From DASYXT01 sp035934555 (GTDB lineage: Bacteria > Verrucomicrobiota > Verrucomicrobiia > Limisphaerales > UBA8199), in assembly GCA_035934555.1 (NCBI GenBank), contig DASYXT010000135.1, positions 62,001-126,000 on the forward strand: a stretch of DNA of 64,000 bases. Direction: 5' to 3'. Under the pieces are notes generated by a model that was not told the DNA's origin, did not search any database, and was given only the letters and a program-made list of their open reading frames with translations. Positions 44,955-53,379 of this stretch are shown one piece after another (position 1 is the stretch's first letter; every line of letters starts with the position of its first letter). The position numbers and the translations under genes are program-made.

Positions 44955-46271
44955 TTAAAAGAGGTACGAGATGCCGGCCCCATAGACCACCCGGTTCTGT
45001 TTGCCGGGAACAAACCCGCCCGCCCAGGAGGTGTGGTCGAAGCGAATCTCCGGCTGAATCTTTATCGAAGGCACCGGCTTATAGTTCAGCGTCAGCGCCA
45101 CACTCGACAGGTCCTGGCCGGTCCCGAGCGGATTGAGGAAACCGAGCGGCGCGCCAACCCCATCGGCGGCCGCGTCCACGCCTTTCTTGTCGCTGAGGAA
45201 CTCACCACGGAGCGCCAAGCCGACCTTCTTGGTGAAATCATACGTCACCCAAAGGCCAGTGGACCACACCGGCGCGTCGCCCGGCACAGCGTAGCTGTCG
45301 GGGTTGTGGAAATTGAAATAGTCCAACTCCGTTCCGAACCCCAATTGGTCAGTGGCCTGCCAACCGCCCAGCAGCGACCCACCCCAATCGGATTGCAGCC
45401 ACGGCGCCCCTTCCCGCCCGCCGAAGCCGACCAAACTGAACCACAACGTCTTCATCGGCTTAATGTCAATGGAACCCATGTAAGTCTTGCCCCCGCCGTT
45501 TGAGAACTCGCCCGCGTACAGCCCATTTTGCACCCGGAATTTCAACCCGAGCCAGTCGGTGATGTTGTAGCCAAGCTGGACACCCGCCGCCGGCGGGTTG
45601 CCGGTAAAATACCATTGGTACCCTTGCGAGAAGTTGGCATTGGCGGCGCCGCCATCGCCGGATTCGTAATTCAACAATGAGATCAGCTCGCCCGCGCGAA
45701 CGTCCAAACCCGTCCCGATGGGGATATTCACCTCGACAAAAGCCTCGCGCACGAAATCAAAGCCGGTGCTCCCACTGGAACTATTCACATAGGGCGCGTT
45801 TTGGCCGGCAATCAGCGAAACCCGGTACCCCGCGTCGAACTTGTCGCCGTTGTTCTCCACCTGCGGACTCGCAAGGGTGATTTTGACAGCGTTGAGCGTA
45901 AAGCTATCGTTTTTCCGGTCCCATAGATATCCTGGGATTTCATGGCCAATAGACGCCGGCGGTTCGCTCGAGTCGTGAAAGAACGAAGTCGTCACAAACC
46001 CGCTCAGCATCACCTGGCTCATCGCCGAAACCGGCGGATCGGCATTCTTGGGACCGCTGGTCATCAAGCCCTCCTTCTGCGCGAGGTTCTCGAGCGCTTC
46101 CAGGCGCTGCCGCAGGTCCTGGTTTTCCTTCTCAAGTTTATCAATCTGGTTGGTGCTTGTTCCTGAAGTTCCAGTCTCCTGGGCGCGAACGAATGCGGTG
46201 CTGCCCACCGCTACTCCTACGCATGCCCCTACCAGCGTTAAACGTTTGGTTCTTCTGCCTAGTCCTTTCAT
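44955..46271 (-). CDS. Outer-membrane porin with N-terminal coiled coil, probable urea porin
   Basis: 438 residues. Signal peptide, then a coiled coil at about 40-70 (Ile-Asp-Lys-Leu-Glu-Lys-Glu-Asn-Gln-Asp-Leu-Arg-Gln-Arg-Leu-Glu), then alternating beta strands with aromatic girdles ending in Ile-Ser-Tyr-Leu-Phe, a C-terminal Phe typical of outer-membrane barrels. I place it with the putative porins found beside urea and amide transport genes. As the first gene of the urea run, 45 bases before urtA, it probably admits urea through the outer membrane. Selectivity cannot be read from sequence. Confidence 0.78.
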   Translation of the reverse strand: MKGLGRRTKRLTLVGACVGVAVGSTAFVRAQETGTSGTSTNQIDKLEKENQDLRQRLEALENLAQKEGLMTSGPKNADPPVSAMSQVMLSGFVTTSFFHDSSEPPASIGHEIPGYLWDRKNDSFTLNAVKITLASPQVENNGDKFDAGYRVSLIAGQNAPYVNSSSGSTGFDFVREAFVEVNIPIGTGLDVRAGELISLLNYESGDGGAANANFSQGYQWYFTGNPPAAGVQLGYNITDWLGLKFRVQNGLYAGEFSNGGGKTYMGSIDIKPMKTLWFSLVGFGGREGAPWLQSDWGGSLLGGWQATDQLGFGTELDYFNFHNPDSYAVPGDAPVWSTGLWVTYDFTKKVGLALRGEFLSDKKGVDAAADGVGAPLGFLNPLGTGQDLSSVALTLNYKPVPSIKIQPEIRFDHTSWAGGFVPGKQNRVVYGAGISYLF

Positions 46272-46345
46272 AATCGGTCGGTCGCGGTTAGGTTTTTTCG
46301 ATCAGCTCAGGTTTCGGCGCGGTCTTAAGTCAATCTGTGCGCACA

Positions 46346-46374
46346 CAACCCCGGGGTTGCCACAACCGGGCAAC
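46346..46374. promoter_or_regulatory. Overlapping inverted repeats upstream of the urea operon
   Basis: CAACCCCGGGGTTG (46346-46359) is a perfect 14-base palindrome, and its last bases begin a second dyad GTTGCC-N7-GGCAAC (46356-46374). They lie 75-103 bases before the porin start, a suitable place for an operator or leader hairpin. No specific regulator is recognised. Confidence 0.35.
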
Positions 46375-46411
46375 CCGGATAAACCCACAAGCTGATCTCG
46401 GCAGGTCGGAG

Positions 46412-46427
46412 AGCACGCCTAATGCCA
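46412..46427 (-). promoter_or_regulatory. Possible sigma-54 promoter of the urea operon
   Basis: Read on the minus strand: TGGCATTAGGCGTGCT, which keeps the GG-N10-GC core of sigma-54 promoters (consensus TGGCAC-N5-TTGC) with mismatches at the less conserved places. It lies about 140 bases upstream of the porin start. Urea uptake genes are often nitrogen-controlled, so the position is sensible, but a chance match is quite possible. Confidence 0.25.
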
Positions 46428-46505
46428 TGCGGCAAAAGGGCTAATGTCAAACACCAGCACAGCACCCAAATCCTTGCCCTGCCCCTTCGTCCCCGGCACG
46501 CGCAA

Positions 46506-46534
46506 CCCCCATAAATCAGGGGGCTTTTTGTGTT
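46506..46534 (+). terminator. Rho-independent terminator-like hairpin on the plus strand
   Basis: CCCCC (46506-46510), an eight-base A/T-rich loop, GGGGG (46519-46523), then C and five T followed by GTGTTTT. The shape is that of an intrinsic terminator read rightward. Neighbouring genes on both sides run leftward, so it would end an unannotated plus-strand transcript or be coincidental. Confidence 0.45.
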
Positions 46535-46875
46535 TTAATGAAACAGCCGCCGCCGTCGTTTGGCCATTTGGAACGTCCAGCCCAACCGGCGTTCGAGGAC
46601 GGCTTTGGTCTGTGTCGTTTTGACCAGCTTGAAAAAAGGTCATCAGCTCAAACGCCGTTATGTCTCAAGGAGGAGGCGGCTCACGTGATCAATTTGCCGC
46701 GCGAATGTCCGTTGAGGTGCGGACTGCAGACAGGTTAAAGGCGCGCACGCTCACGGGCAGCAAAGCAGGCAGAGGCGTGGAACGGTCTAGCAGGAGACGA
46801 AAACCCTGCGCCCACTTGGCATTGCGAGGACCTTCAGCCCCACAACCAAGCTCAAAAAGGGTGTCAAACTGGGCT

Positions 46876-49800
46876 TTACTGTCCGACCGCCCGATAAAAC
46901 CGATACGGCAGATTGGTGGCTGTCGTGTCCTGCAGATAAAAGCGGCTGGCCGGCGCCAGATTCGTGCTGATCGAAACCCAATGTAAGAAGTCCGTCGTGC
47001 CTTGCAAAATATAACTTTCGCCGGCCAATCCCATCGTCGGGAGGGAGAAGGTGCCATTGCTAAACACACCCGACGACGTGAAGACCACCGGCGGCAGGGT
47101 CGTGATCGGATAGAGCTGGCTTTGTGGGATGATCGTTTGAACTGTGGACGGACTGCTCCAGTAAAGATAGGCCACGGCGCCACCGCCGGCCTGGAAGTAG
47201 TCCATCTCGATGCTGTAGAGATGATGGGCCTGAAGCGGGATCGAGCCGCTCCAGGTTGTCGGCGATTGCGGCTGCCACTTGTCTATCAGCAGTTGACCAT
47301 TCACCCACAATCTCACGCCGTCATCCGTGGTGGTGTAAAATGTGTACGTCTCGTCGAACAGGGGTTGCACCATCCCGGTCCACCGGACGGTATAGTTGTT
47401 AGGGCCAATGGTCGGGTCGGGTTGAACGCTGTTCCAGTTGAAATTAATGACCGCATCAGTGCGGACCAACGGCGAACCGACAAACGGGGTTGCAGGAAAC
47501 GTATTGGCGTAATATTGGCCCACCAGGCCGGTCCCGGCGCCCAGGGAGGAACTATTATAGAAGGTGGCCTCGGCAACGCCGCTATTGGGCGAGCCCGGCA
47601 TCGTCCCGACCGCCTGCACCCCAGCGCTGCTCGTCAAAACAAACGGTCCGGTGTAGAGAATCGAATTGGTTGTCGGTGTCGTGCCATCCAGTGTGTAGTA
47701 GATGCTCGTTCCAGGAACACTATCCGACAAGGTCACCCCCACGGCATTGGTGAATGTTCCACCGTTGGGGCTGATCAGCGGCAAGGCGAGGAACGCGCTA
47801 TTGCCATAAACCGAGAGCGCACCCACCGTCGTGATATACACCTTGCCGTTGGCGACGGTTGGCACGGTGAATTTGACCGGGGAACCCGGGTTATCCCGCG
47901 CCGAGTTCTGGCTGGAGTTATAAAGTTCTTGCGCAAGGTTCGTGGCGTTATAGGCATGCAGCACTGCGGGACTCGAAGCCTGCATCGCCCAAAGGATTGC
48001 GTTGTTGGTGCCATTGGCCGAGATGCTCGGTGAAGATGAACCGAACGCTGTGGCGCTCTGGGACAGTGGCGTGGTGTTAATGGTCGCGTTGGAAAGCGCG
48101 AAGGCCTTCACCTTGTCGCCGTTGCCGATATAGTAGAAAACCCCGTTAAACCAGGCTGGCGTGCACCACATCCCACCCACGGCGCCCGATACTGCCTGCA
48201 CAATTTGCGTGTCCCCGGCGGCATTGAAATGCCCCATGTTATCACGGTCCAGCAGGTAAATCGTTCCGGCTTTGCTCCCCGCCAGCAGCAAGTGCCGATG
48301 GGTGATGCTGCCGGCCGAATCGGGCAATACAATTTGTCCTGCCGACCCGACATCAATATCCTGCAAGTTCAGATAGAGCTGATTATAGGGCGTGAACCAA
48401 TCCGCCACCGCCAGGCCGTTGGTGGTCGAGAGCTTCAAAACGGTGTTGCCGAAATTATTGTTGGTCGCGTCCCAATTCCCGTTTCCCGACTCCAAATAAA
48501 TGTAACCGGCCGGGTCGGCGGCCGGACCGCAGCCCGCCTCCCAAAAGCCGCCCTCCGAACCATTCGGTTGGGCGTTCCAGATGCCGGTCTGCTGCAGCGT
48601 GTAAGCATTGTAGGAAAAAACCCAGCCATGATATGGGGGGTAGTCGAAATGCCCCGTAAAGGGAATAATGACATTGCCGTTGAGCAACAGCAACGACGCG
48701 CGCTGGTGATGCTTCAGTTGAGTAAACGGCACGTTGCCGTGGCCGTCGTTGCCATCGCCTACGCCCGGCACACTGCCCTGGATCACCACCGGTCCGCCAA
48801 ACTTCTCCGCGCCCGTCGCGACATCCAGCGCGTGTAACCGGTTAAAGAAGTTCGTCGTACCATTTGCTATCTCCTTGGTGATCGCCACCACATACAAGGT
48901 GCCGCTCACCGGGTCGATCACCGGCGTGCCAGTGATCCCAAGCTCCGGCCCGACAAACCCACCCGCGATGTCCGCCAGGTCCCCCGTCGCGCTGACGGTC
49001 GTAATCCCAGCCGCTGGATTGATGAAGCTGACGTGCCACAGTGGCACCGTGTTAACACCGCCGTTATTATCCGCATCGAACGCATAGACCGAATCGTGCT
49101 CAGTGGCGACATACACTACGTTGTGAACGCCGCTGCCGGGAATGGTCACGTTCGGCAAGACCAGCGGCTGGGTGATCGAATAACCGTCCAAGGACTGCGA
49201 GAACAGTTTGCCAAAAGTATTCGTATTAACGTTTGCCAGGGTCAGGCTCGTCTCATTCGTGTTCAAAGCCCCCCGGCTGGCGTCATTCCGGTACGTCAGG
49301 ACTGACACCAGCGGCGGCGCCGGCGCGTTGGTCAGAGGTGTGATGAAACTGCCGGACGGGGTGGCCCAGGCAACTCCTGCCCCGTTAGCGGCTGCAGCGG
49401 TGAAGTACACGGTGCTGTTCGCCGTCAGGCCCGAAACGAGTTGCGCAAACCTCCCCACTTGCGTGCCGAGATTTATGCTGTTTGCCCACGCGCCTGCGTT
49501 GTTGCCTCCATCCGCAGGGCCATAATACAACGTGACCGTCGGCGCATCGCCTCCCGTCGAGAGCACCTGGCCCGAAAGCAGCCCCGAACTGGTCGTGATA
49601 TTTGCCGCCGGCAGATTCGTCACAGTCGCCAAGGTCGCGTTGGCTGTGGTGAACGTTTGCGACGAGCTAGCCCACGCCGTTCCCGCAGAATTAATCGCCA
49701 CTGCATTAAAATAGTAGGTCGTGTTGACGGCCAAACCGGAGATGGCCGTCGCAAAGTTCCCCGATTGTGCGCCGAGCCAAACTTTCTGCGCCCAGGCCGT

Positions 49801-51345
49801 GGGATTGCTGCCGCCGTCCGCCGGACCGTAGTAAATCAGCACCTCAGGCACATCGCCACCGGTTGCCAGCACATTGCCTTGAAGCGTCGCGGTTCTCGTG
49901 CCAACACCCGCCGCTGGCGAATTGGCAACCGTTGCCAACGAAAAGGGTCCGCCCGCCTGGTTCGCGGGGACACCGCTTAGGGCGTAAATCGCCGTCGCCC
50001 CTGCTCCGGCGGCCTGGCTGAAGGTCAGGCTACCCAAGGGTTTGTTGGCGGCGCCCAGCAACGCCACCAGGTCCAGCGTCGTTTGGAAAAAGCGCGGGTT
50101 GCTCGGCGCACCTTGTAACGAGCCGTTGCTTAAAGTGATCTCCTCGACTCCGCCCAATGCCGGCTCCACATTGGCAAACCAATCGTACGCATTATAGCTC
50201 GTCACCACGCTGGTCCCATCGGTGAAATTGAGCGTCACAGTGGGTGTGCCCCCGCCGCCGGCCGAGTTGGCAAGAATAGTAATGCTGTTGTAGAGCCCGG
50301 GCGAGACGAGCGTCAGATCCCCCCCGTTCGCTCCGGTGTCACTGCTCAGCACCAGCGCGTTATTCCCCGTGTAAGGCTGAAATTGGAAGGGCGTCCCGTC
50401 CACCGCGCTTTGGAACGCTCCGCTTTGCGGCAAACCGTCGGCCGTCCCGGTCAGCCCGTGCTGATAAAATGCCGTCCCCTGCCCCGGATTTAGTTCCGCG
50501 GCATAGAGAGTGTAAGGTGGGCCGGCCGCGGTGTTTTCCACGACCACATCCCGATTGAAGCCAGTCACTGCGATGGGATTGGCGCCCGAGGCCGGCAGGC
50601 CGCTCACGGCGTAAATCGCGGTGGACAACGCGAGGGCTTTGCCAAAGGTGATGCTCGCCAGAGGCTTGTTGGTCGTCCCAAGGGCCGCGGCCAAGTCAAT
50701 CGAGGTTTGGTAAAACCGCGGGTTCTCCAGGCCGCTATCCTCGACCCCGGTGGTCACCAAAATGCGGCCCATCCCAAACCAGCAGACATTGGTACTGCCA
50801 TTAAACCAGTCCGGGGCGTAATAATTCGTCGTAAACGTCGAGCCATCGGTAAAATTAAACGTCAATAGTCCGGTACCATTGGTGCCGTTGCCCGAGTGGG
50901 CGACGATGGCCACCTTCGCGTAGGTCTGAGGCGTCACCAAAGTGAGCGTGCCACTGGTCAAACCGGTATCGGGACTGAGCACCAGCGCGTTGCTCGCGGT
51001 GTAGGGCTGAAACTGAAATATCGTGTCGTCCCCGACCATGCTGACGAACATCCCCGACGGCGGCAGGCCCCAGGCGTGCGGAAACAGCCCGGTTTGGTAA
51101 AAGCCCTTGCCTTCACCCGCGTTCATCTCGCTGGCGTAATTCGTGTACGGCGGCCCGACCGCAGTTGCTTCGATCACCAAATCCCGGTTCCAACCCGTCA
51201 CCGCGACGGGGGTCATATTGGTTTGGACCAGGGCGGCGGCGGCAATCTTGCAGCCAAAAAACAGAGCGAGCAGGAAGGAACCAGTCGTCAGGAGGGCGGC
51301 AGACAGTGCACGGCGCGACTGGCGCAACAACTTAATTCGGTGCAT
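46876..51345 (-). CDS. Giant secreted PQQ-like propeller protein with duplicated N-terminal domain, fn3, PA14 and C-terminal FYR domain
   Basis: 1489 residues from ATG 51345; an in-frame TTG two codons upstream is less likely. After a signal peptide come two tandem copies of a roughly 210-residue unit (each opens Val-Thr-Gly-x-Asn-Arg-Asp and ends Thr-Ala-Ile-Tyr-Ala-x-Ser-Gly). Next are two fn3-like repeats containing Tyr-Tyr-Gly-Pro-Ala-Asp-Gly-Gly, then a PQQ/quinoprotein-like propeller at about 680-1190 (Tyr-Ala-Phe-Asp-Ala-Asp, Ile-Tyr-Leu-Leu-Asp-Arg-Asp). A chitobiase C-terminal-type domain, a PA14 domain at about 1275-1415 and the C-terminal domain ending Phe-Tyr-Arg follow. No catalytic residues were identified. 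The likely role is extracellular carbohydrate binding or adhesion. Sizeable Ser/Thr/Asn content fits export. Confidence 0.72.
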   Translation of the reverse strand: MHRIKLLRQSRRALSAALLTTGSFLLALFFGCKIAAAALVQTNMTPVAVTGWNRDLVIEATAVGPPYTNYASEMNAGEGKGFYQTGLFPHAWGLPPSGMFVSMVGDDTIFQFQPYTASNALVLSPDTGLTSGTLTLVTPQTYAKVAIVAHSGNGTNGTGLLTFNFTDGSTFTTNYYAPDWFNGSTNVCWFGMGRILVTTGVEDSGLENPRFYQTSIDLAAALGTTNKPLASITFGKALALSTAIYAVSGLPASGANPIAVTGFNRDVVVENTAAGPPYTLYAAELNPGQGTAFYQHGLTGTADGLPQSGAFQSAVDGTPFQFQPYTGNNALVLSSDTGANGGDLTLVSPGLYNSITILANSAGGGGTPTVTLNFTDGTSVVTSYNAYDWFANVEPALGGVEEITLSNGSLQGAPSNPRFFQTTLDLVALLGAANKPLGSLTFSQAAGAGATAIYALSGVPANQAGGPFSLATVANSPAAGVGTRTATLQGNVLATGGDVPEVLIYYGPADGGSNPTAWAQKVWLGAQSGNFATAISGLAVNTTYYFNAVAINSAGTAWASSSQTFTTANATLATVTNLPAANITTSSGLLSGQVLSTGGDAPTVTLYYGPADGGNNAGAWANSINLGTQVGRFAQLVSGLTANSTVYFTAAAANGAGVAWATPSGSFITPLTNAPAPPLVSVLTYRNDASRGALNTNETSLTLANVNTNTFGKLFSQSLDGYSITQPLVLPNVTIPGSGVHNVVYVATEHDSVYAFDADNNGGVNTVPLWHVSFINPAAGITTVSATGDLADIAGGFVGPELGITGTPVIDPVSGTLYVVAITKEIANGTTNFFNRLHALDVATGAEKFGGPVVIQGSVPGVGDGNDGHGNVPFTQLKHHQRASLLLLNGNVIIPFTGHFDYPPYHGWVFSYNAYTLQQTGIWNAQPNGSEGGFWEAGCGPAADPAGYIYLESGNGNWDATNNNFGNTVLKLSTTNGLAVADWFTPYNQLYLNLQDIDVGSAGQIVLPDSAGSITHRHLLLAGSKAGTIYLLDRDNMGHFNAAGDTQIVQAVSGAVGGMWCTPAWFNGVFYYIGNGDKVKAFALSNATINTTPLSQSATAFGSSSPSISANGTNNAILWAMQASSPAVLHAYNATNLAQELYNSSQNSARDNPGSPVKFTVPTVANGKVYITTVGALSVYGNSAFLALPLISPNGGTFTNAVGVTLSDSVPGTSIYYTLDGTTPTTNSILYTGPFVLTSSAGVQAVGTMPGSPNSGVAEATFYNSSSLGAGTGLVGQYYANTFPATPFVGSPLVRTDAVINFNWNSVQPDPTIGPNNYTVRWTGMVQPLFDETYTFYTTTDDGVRLWVNGQLLIDKWQPQSPTTWSGSIPLQAHHLYSIEMDYFQAGGGAVAYLYWSSPSTVQTIIPQSQLYPITTLPPVVFTSSGVFSNGTFSLPTMGLAGESYILQGTTDFLHWVSISTNLAPASRFYLQDTTATNLPYRFYRAVGQ

Positions 51346-51474
51346 AGGCAATTCTTATCACCAAAATGTGCCGGTGGCCAGCAATTTTGTCTGCGGAGTT
51401 TCGAGATGATTCAGTAGCACAGAGAGAAAACGAACCCGAAATCTCTGCTCCCGCTTTGAGCCGGTTAAACCCCG

Positions 51475-52104
51475 TTATTCCACAAGGTGGTGCTGGAGCG
51501 CGTAACGCATCAGCTCCGAATTATTGCGCATGCCCATTTTCTCGAGGATGCGGGTGCGGTAGGTGCTGATCGTCTTTACGCTTAGCGAGAGTTCTTCGGC
51601 GATTTCGCTGACGGTTTTGCCCGAGGCGATCAGCCGCAGGACCTGGAATTCGCGGTCTGACAGCAGTTCCTGCGGCGGTTTGTGCGTATCAGCAGCGAGA
51701 TAAGTGGCCAGTTTTTCGGCCAAGGATGTGCTCACGTAACGCCCCCCGGCCAGAACCTTCTGGATGGCGCCGACCAGTTCGTCGGCCGCGCTTTCCTTGG
51801 TCATATAGCCCGAGGCGCCGCGCTTAAGGACCCGCACGGCGAACTGACTCTCCGGGTGCATGCTCAGCACCAGCACCGGGAGCCGCGGTTTGGATTTTTT
51901 GATCTCCCGCAACACCTCCAACCCGCTGCGCCCGGGCATGGTAATGTCCAGGATCACCACGTCCCAGTTTTCTTTCCAGACCAGGTCCAGCGCCTCCTGG
52001 GCGTTGCGCGCCTCGCCAAAGGTGGCGCGCTTGAACTCGTCGGCGAGAATGGTTTTAACTCCGTGCCGCACCACGGTGTGGTCGTCCGCTAGCAATATCT
52101 TCAT
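51475..52104 (-). CDS. NarL/FixJ-type response regulator
   Basis: 209 residues. Receiver domain with phospho-acceptor Asp53 (Val-Val-Ile-Leu-Asp-Ile-Thr-Met-Pro-Gly), acidic Asp7-Asp8 and Lys near 105. The LuxR-type helix-turn-helix is at about 145-205 (Leu-Ser-Asp-Arg-Glu-Phe-Gln-Val-Leu-Arg-Leu-Ile-Ala-Ser-Gly-Lys-Thr-Val-Ser-Glu-Ile-Ala). It is the output of the kinase encoded just upstream, whose coding sequence it overlaps by 50 bases. Targets are unknown; its own neighbourhood offers the PA14/propeller gene downstream. Confidence 0.93.
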   Translation of the reverse strand: MKILLADDHTVVRHGVKTILADEFKRATFGEARNAQEALDLVWKENWDVVILDITMPGRSGLEVLREIKKSKPRLPVLVLSMHPESQFAVRVLKRGASGYMTKESAADELVGAIQKVLAGGRYVSTSLAEKLATYLAADTHKPPQELLSDREFQVLRLIASGKTVSEIAEELSLSVKTISTYRTRILEKMGMRNNSELMRYALQHHLVE

Positions 52105-53209
52105 GATTCGATTGAGCCGGTGCGTGAGAAACCTGCCGCTGGATGGGAATGGATACCTTCACGCGCGTGCCGCTGTCGCGCGCCAGCCGCCCGATGCGAA
52201 AGATCCCGCCCAGCAACGCCGCTCGCTCCCGCATCCCCAGCAGGCCCATGGACCGCGGGTTGCTGATGTCGCCCCGTGTGATGCCCCGCCCGTTGTCTTT
52301 GATCTCCATGGTGATGCGGCCATCGGATTCCTTCAAATTGACCTCGACTTGAGTAGCCCCGGCGTGCCGGATGACATTGGTCATTGTTTCCTGGAAAATG
52401 CGAAATAAAGTGGTGCTAAGGTTCTGTTCCAGCAAGCGGTCGCCAAGGCCGGAGCGAACCTCGCATTTGATCCCGGTCCGATTCTGAAATTCATTCGCCT
52501 GCCATTCCAGCGTGGCGACCAACCCCAGATGATCCAGCACCGCGGGCCGCAATTCGCTCGAGATGCGGCGCACCGTCTGGATGGTCGAATCAATGTGGGA
52601 CGACAGCTCGCGAATCTTCTCGACCAGGGGCTTGAGTTCGCGCGGCAACTTGCCCGCCAGCCAGGACAAATCCAGTTTGCAACTCGTCAGCGCCTGGCCT
52701 AATTCGTCGTGGACTTCGCGCGCAATCCGCGTGCGCTCCTCCTCGCGCACCCGCTGCAGGTAAACCGACAGGGCCCGGAGCTGCTCATGGGATTCGCGCA
52801 ACTGCTCCTCCGCCCGCCGGTGTTGGGCGCGTTCCTCCGCTTCGCGCAAGGCGCGGTTGACCGCCGGCATCAACCGCGACAGCCGCGTCTTAAGGACGTA
52901 ATCGGTCGCGCCGCTCTTCAGCGTTTCGATTGCGACTTCCTCGCCCATCGTGCCGGTAACAAAAATGAACGGCGTATCGGGACATTTTTCGCGCGCGATC
53001 TCCAGCGCATCGTGGCCGTTGAACCCGGGCAGCGAATAATCCGAAAGGATTAGCGACGGCACGCCCTCTTCGAGGGCTTGCTCGTAATCCTGGCGGCTCT
53101 CGACCCGTTCCATGGAAAAATGCAGCCCGCCCTTGCGGAGAGCGAATTTCGTCAACTCGGCGTCCGCCGCGTCATCCTCAACCATCAAGATTTGTATGTC
53201 CTTCTTCAC
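52055..53209 (-). CDS. Soluble hybrid sensor: receiver domain plus HisKA_3 histidine kinase
   Basis: 384 residues from GTG 53209. A receiver domain at 1-120 (Asp57 in Leu-Ser-Asp-Tyr-Ser-Leu-Pro-Gly) precedes a coiled coil and a NarX-type dimerisation helix with phospho-accepting His167 (Arg-Glu-Val-His-Asp-Glu-Leu-Gly-Gln-Ala-Leu). The HATPase domain has Asn-Val-Ile-Arg-His-Ala, Asp-Asn-Gly-Arg-Gly-Ile and Met-Gly-Leu-Leu-Gly-Met-Arg-Glu-Arg. There is no membrane segment, so it is cytoplasmic and probably takes its signal as phosphate or through another kinase on the receiver domain. It partners the overlapping response regulator. Confidence 0.92.
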   Translation of the reverse strand: MKKDIQILMVEDDAADAELTKFALRKGGLHFSMERVESRQDYEQALEEGVPSLILSDYSLPGFNGHDALEIAREKCPDTPFIFVTGTMGEEVAIETLKSGATDYVLKTRLSRLMPAVNRALREAEERAQHRRAEEQLRESHEQLRALSVYLQRVREEERTRIAREVHDELGQALTSCKLDLSWLAGKLPRELKPLVEKIRELSSHIDSTIQTVRRISSELRPAVLDHLGLVATLEWQANEFQNRTGIKCEVRSGLGDRLLEQNLSTTLFRIFQETMTNVIRHAGATQVEVNLKESDGRITMEIKDNGRGITRGDISNPRSMGLLGMRERAALLGGIFRIGRLARDSGTRVKVSIPIQRQVSHAPAQSNHEDIASGRPHRGAARS

Positions 53210-53327
53210 AGCCGGATTTCATTGGCCAAACCTGGACACAGCCCACCGCCGGTCGGGATTCAACCCACCCTAATATGGCTGTACCTGCGACGCAGAGGCA
53301 AGTGGAAGGAAAGGATGAATGACGAAT

Positions 53328-53359
53328 TAAAAAGCCCCGCACCGCGGGTACGGTGCCTT
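53328..53359 (-). terminator. Rho-independent terminator after the serpin gene
   Basis: Read on the minus strand: GCACCG-TACCCG-CGGTGC then GGGGC and five T, with an outer GCCC pairing the GGGGC. It lies 20-50 bases past the serpin stop. A further outer pair, AAGGATGAA (53311-53319) with TTCATCCTT (53372-53380), encloses it, so the structured element spans about 70 bases between the serpin and the kinase gene. Confidence 0.65.
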
Positions 53360-53379
53360 GGGCCTTCATACTTCATCCT

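Larger units (their letters stand above)
46272..46875. other. 604-base intergenic region before the urea operon
   Basis: It separates the porin start (46271) from the 3' end of the PA14/propeller gene (46876), both on the minus strand. It contains the overlapping dyads at 46346-46374, the weak sigma-54-like match at 46412-46427 and a plus-strand terminator-like hairpin at 46506-46534. Short open frames of 60-110 codons on both strands have no recognisable content. I see no tRNA. Confidence 0.5.

Noticed and set aside
46430..46505. Possible tRNA before the plus-strand terminator
   Set aside because: There is no T-arm GTTCRA motif and no closing acceptor stem.
46419..46643. 74-codon minus-strand frame upstream of the porin gene
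   Set aside because: It spans the plus-strand hairpin, lacks a ribosome-binding site and matches no family I know. It is most likely chance.
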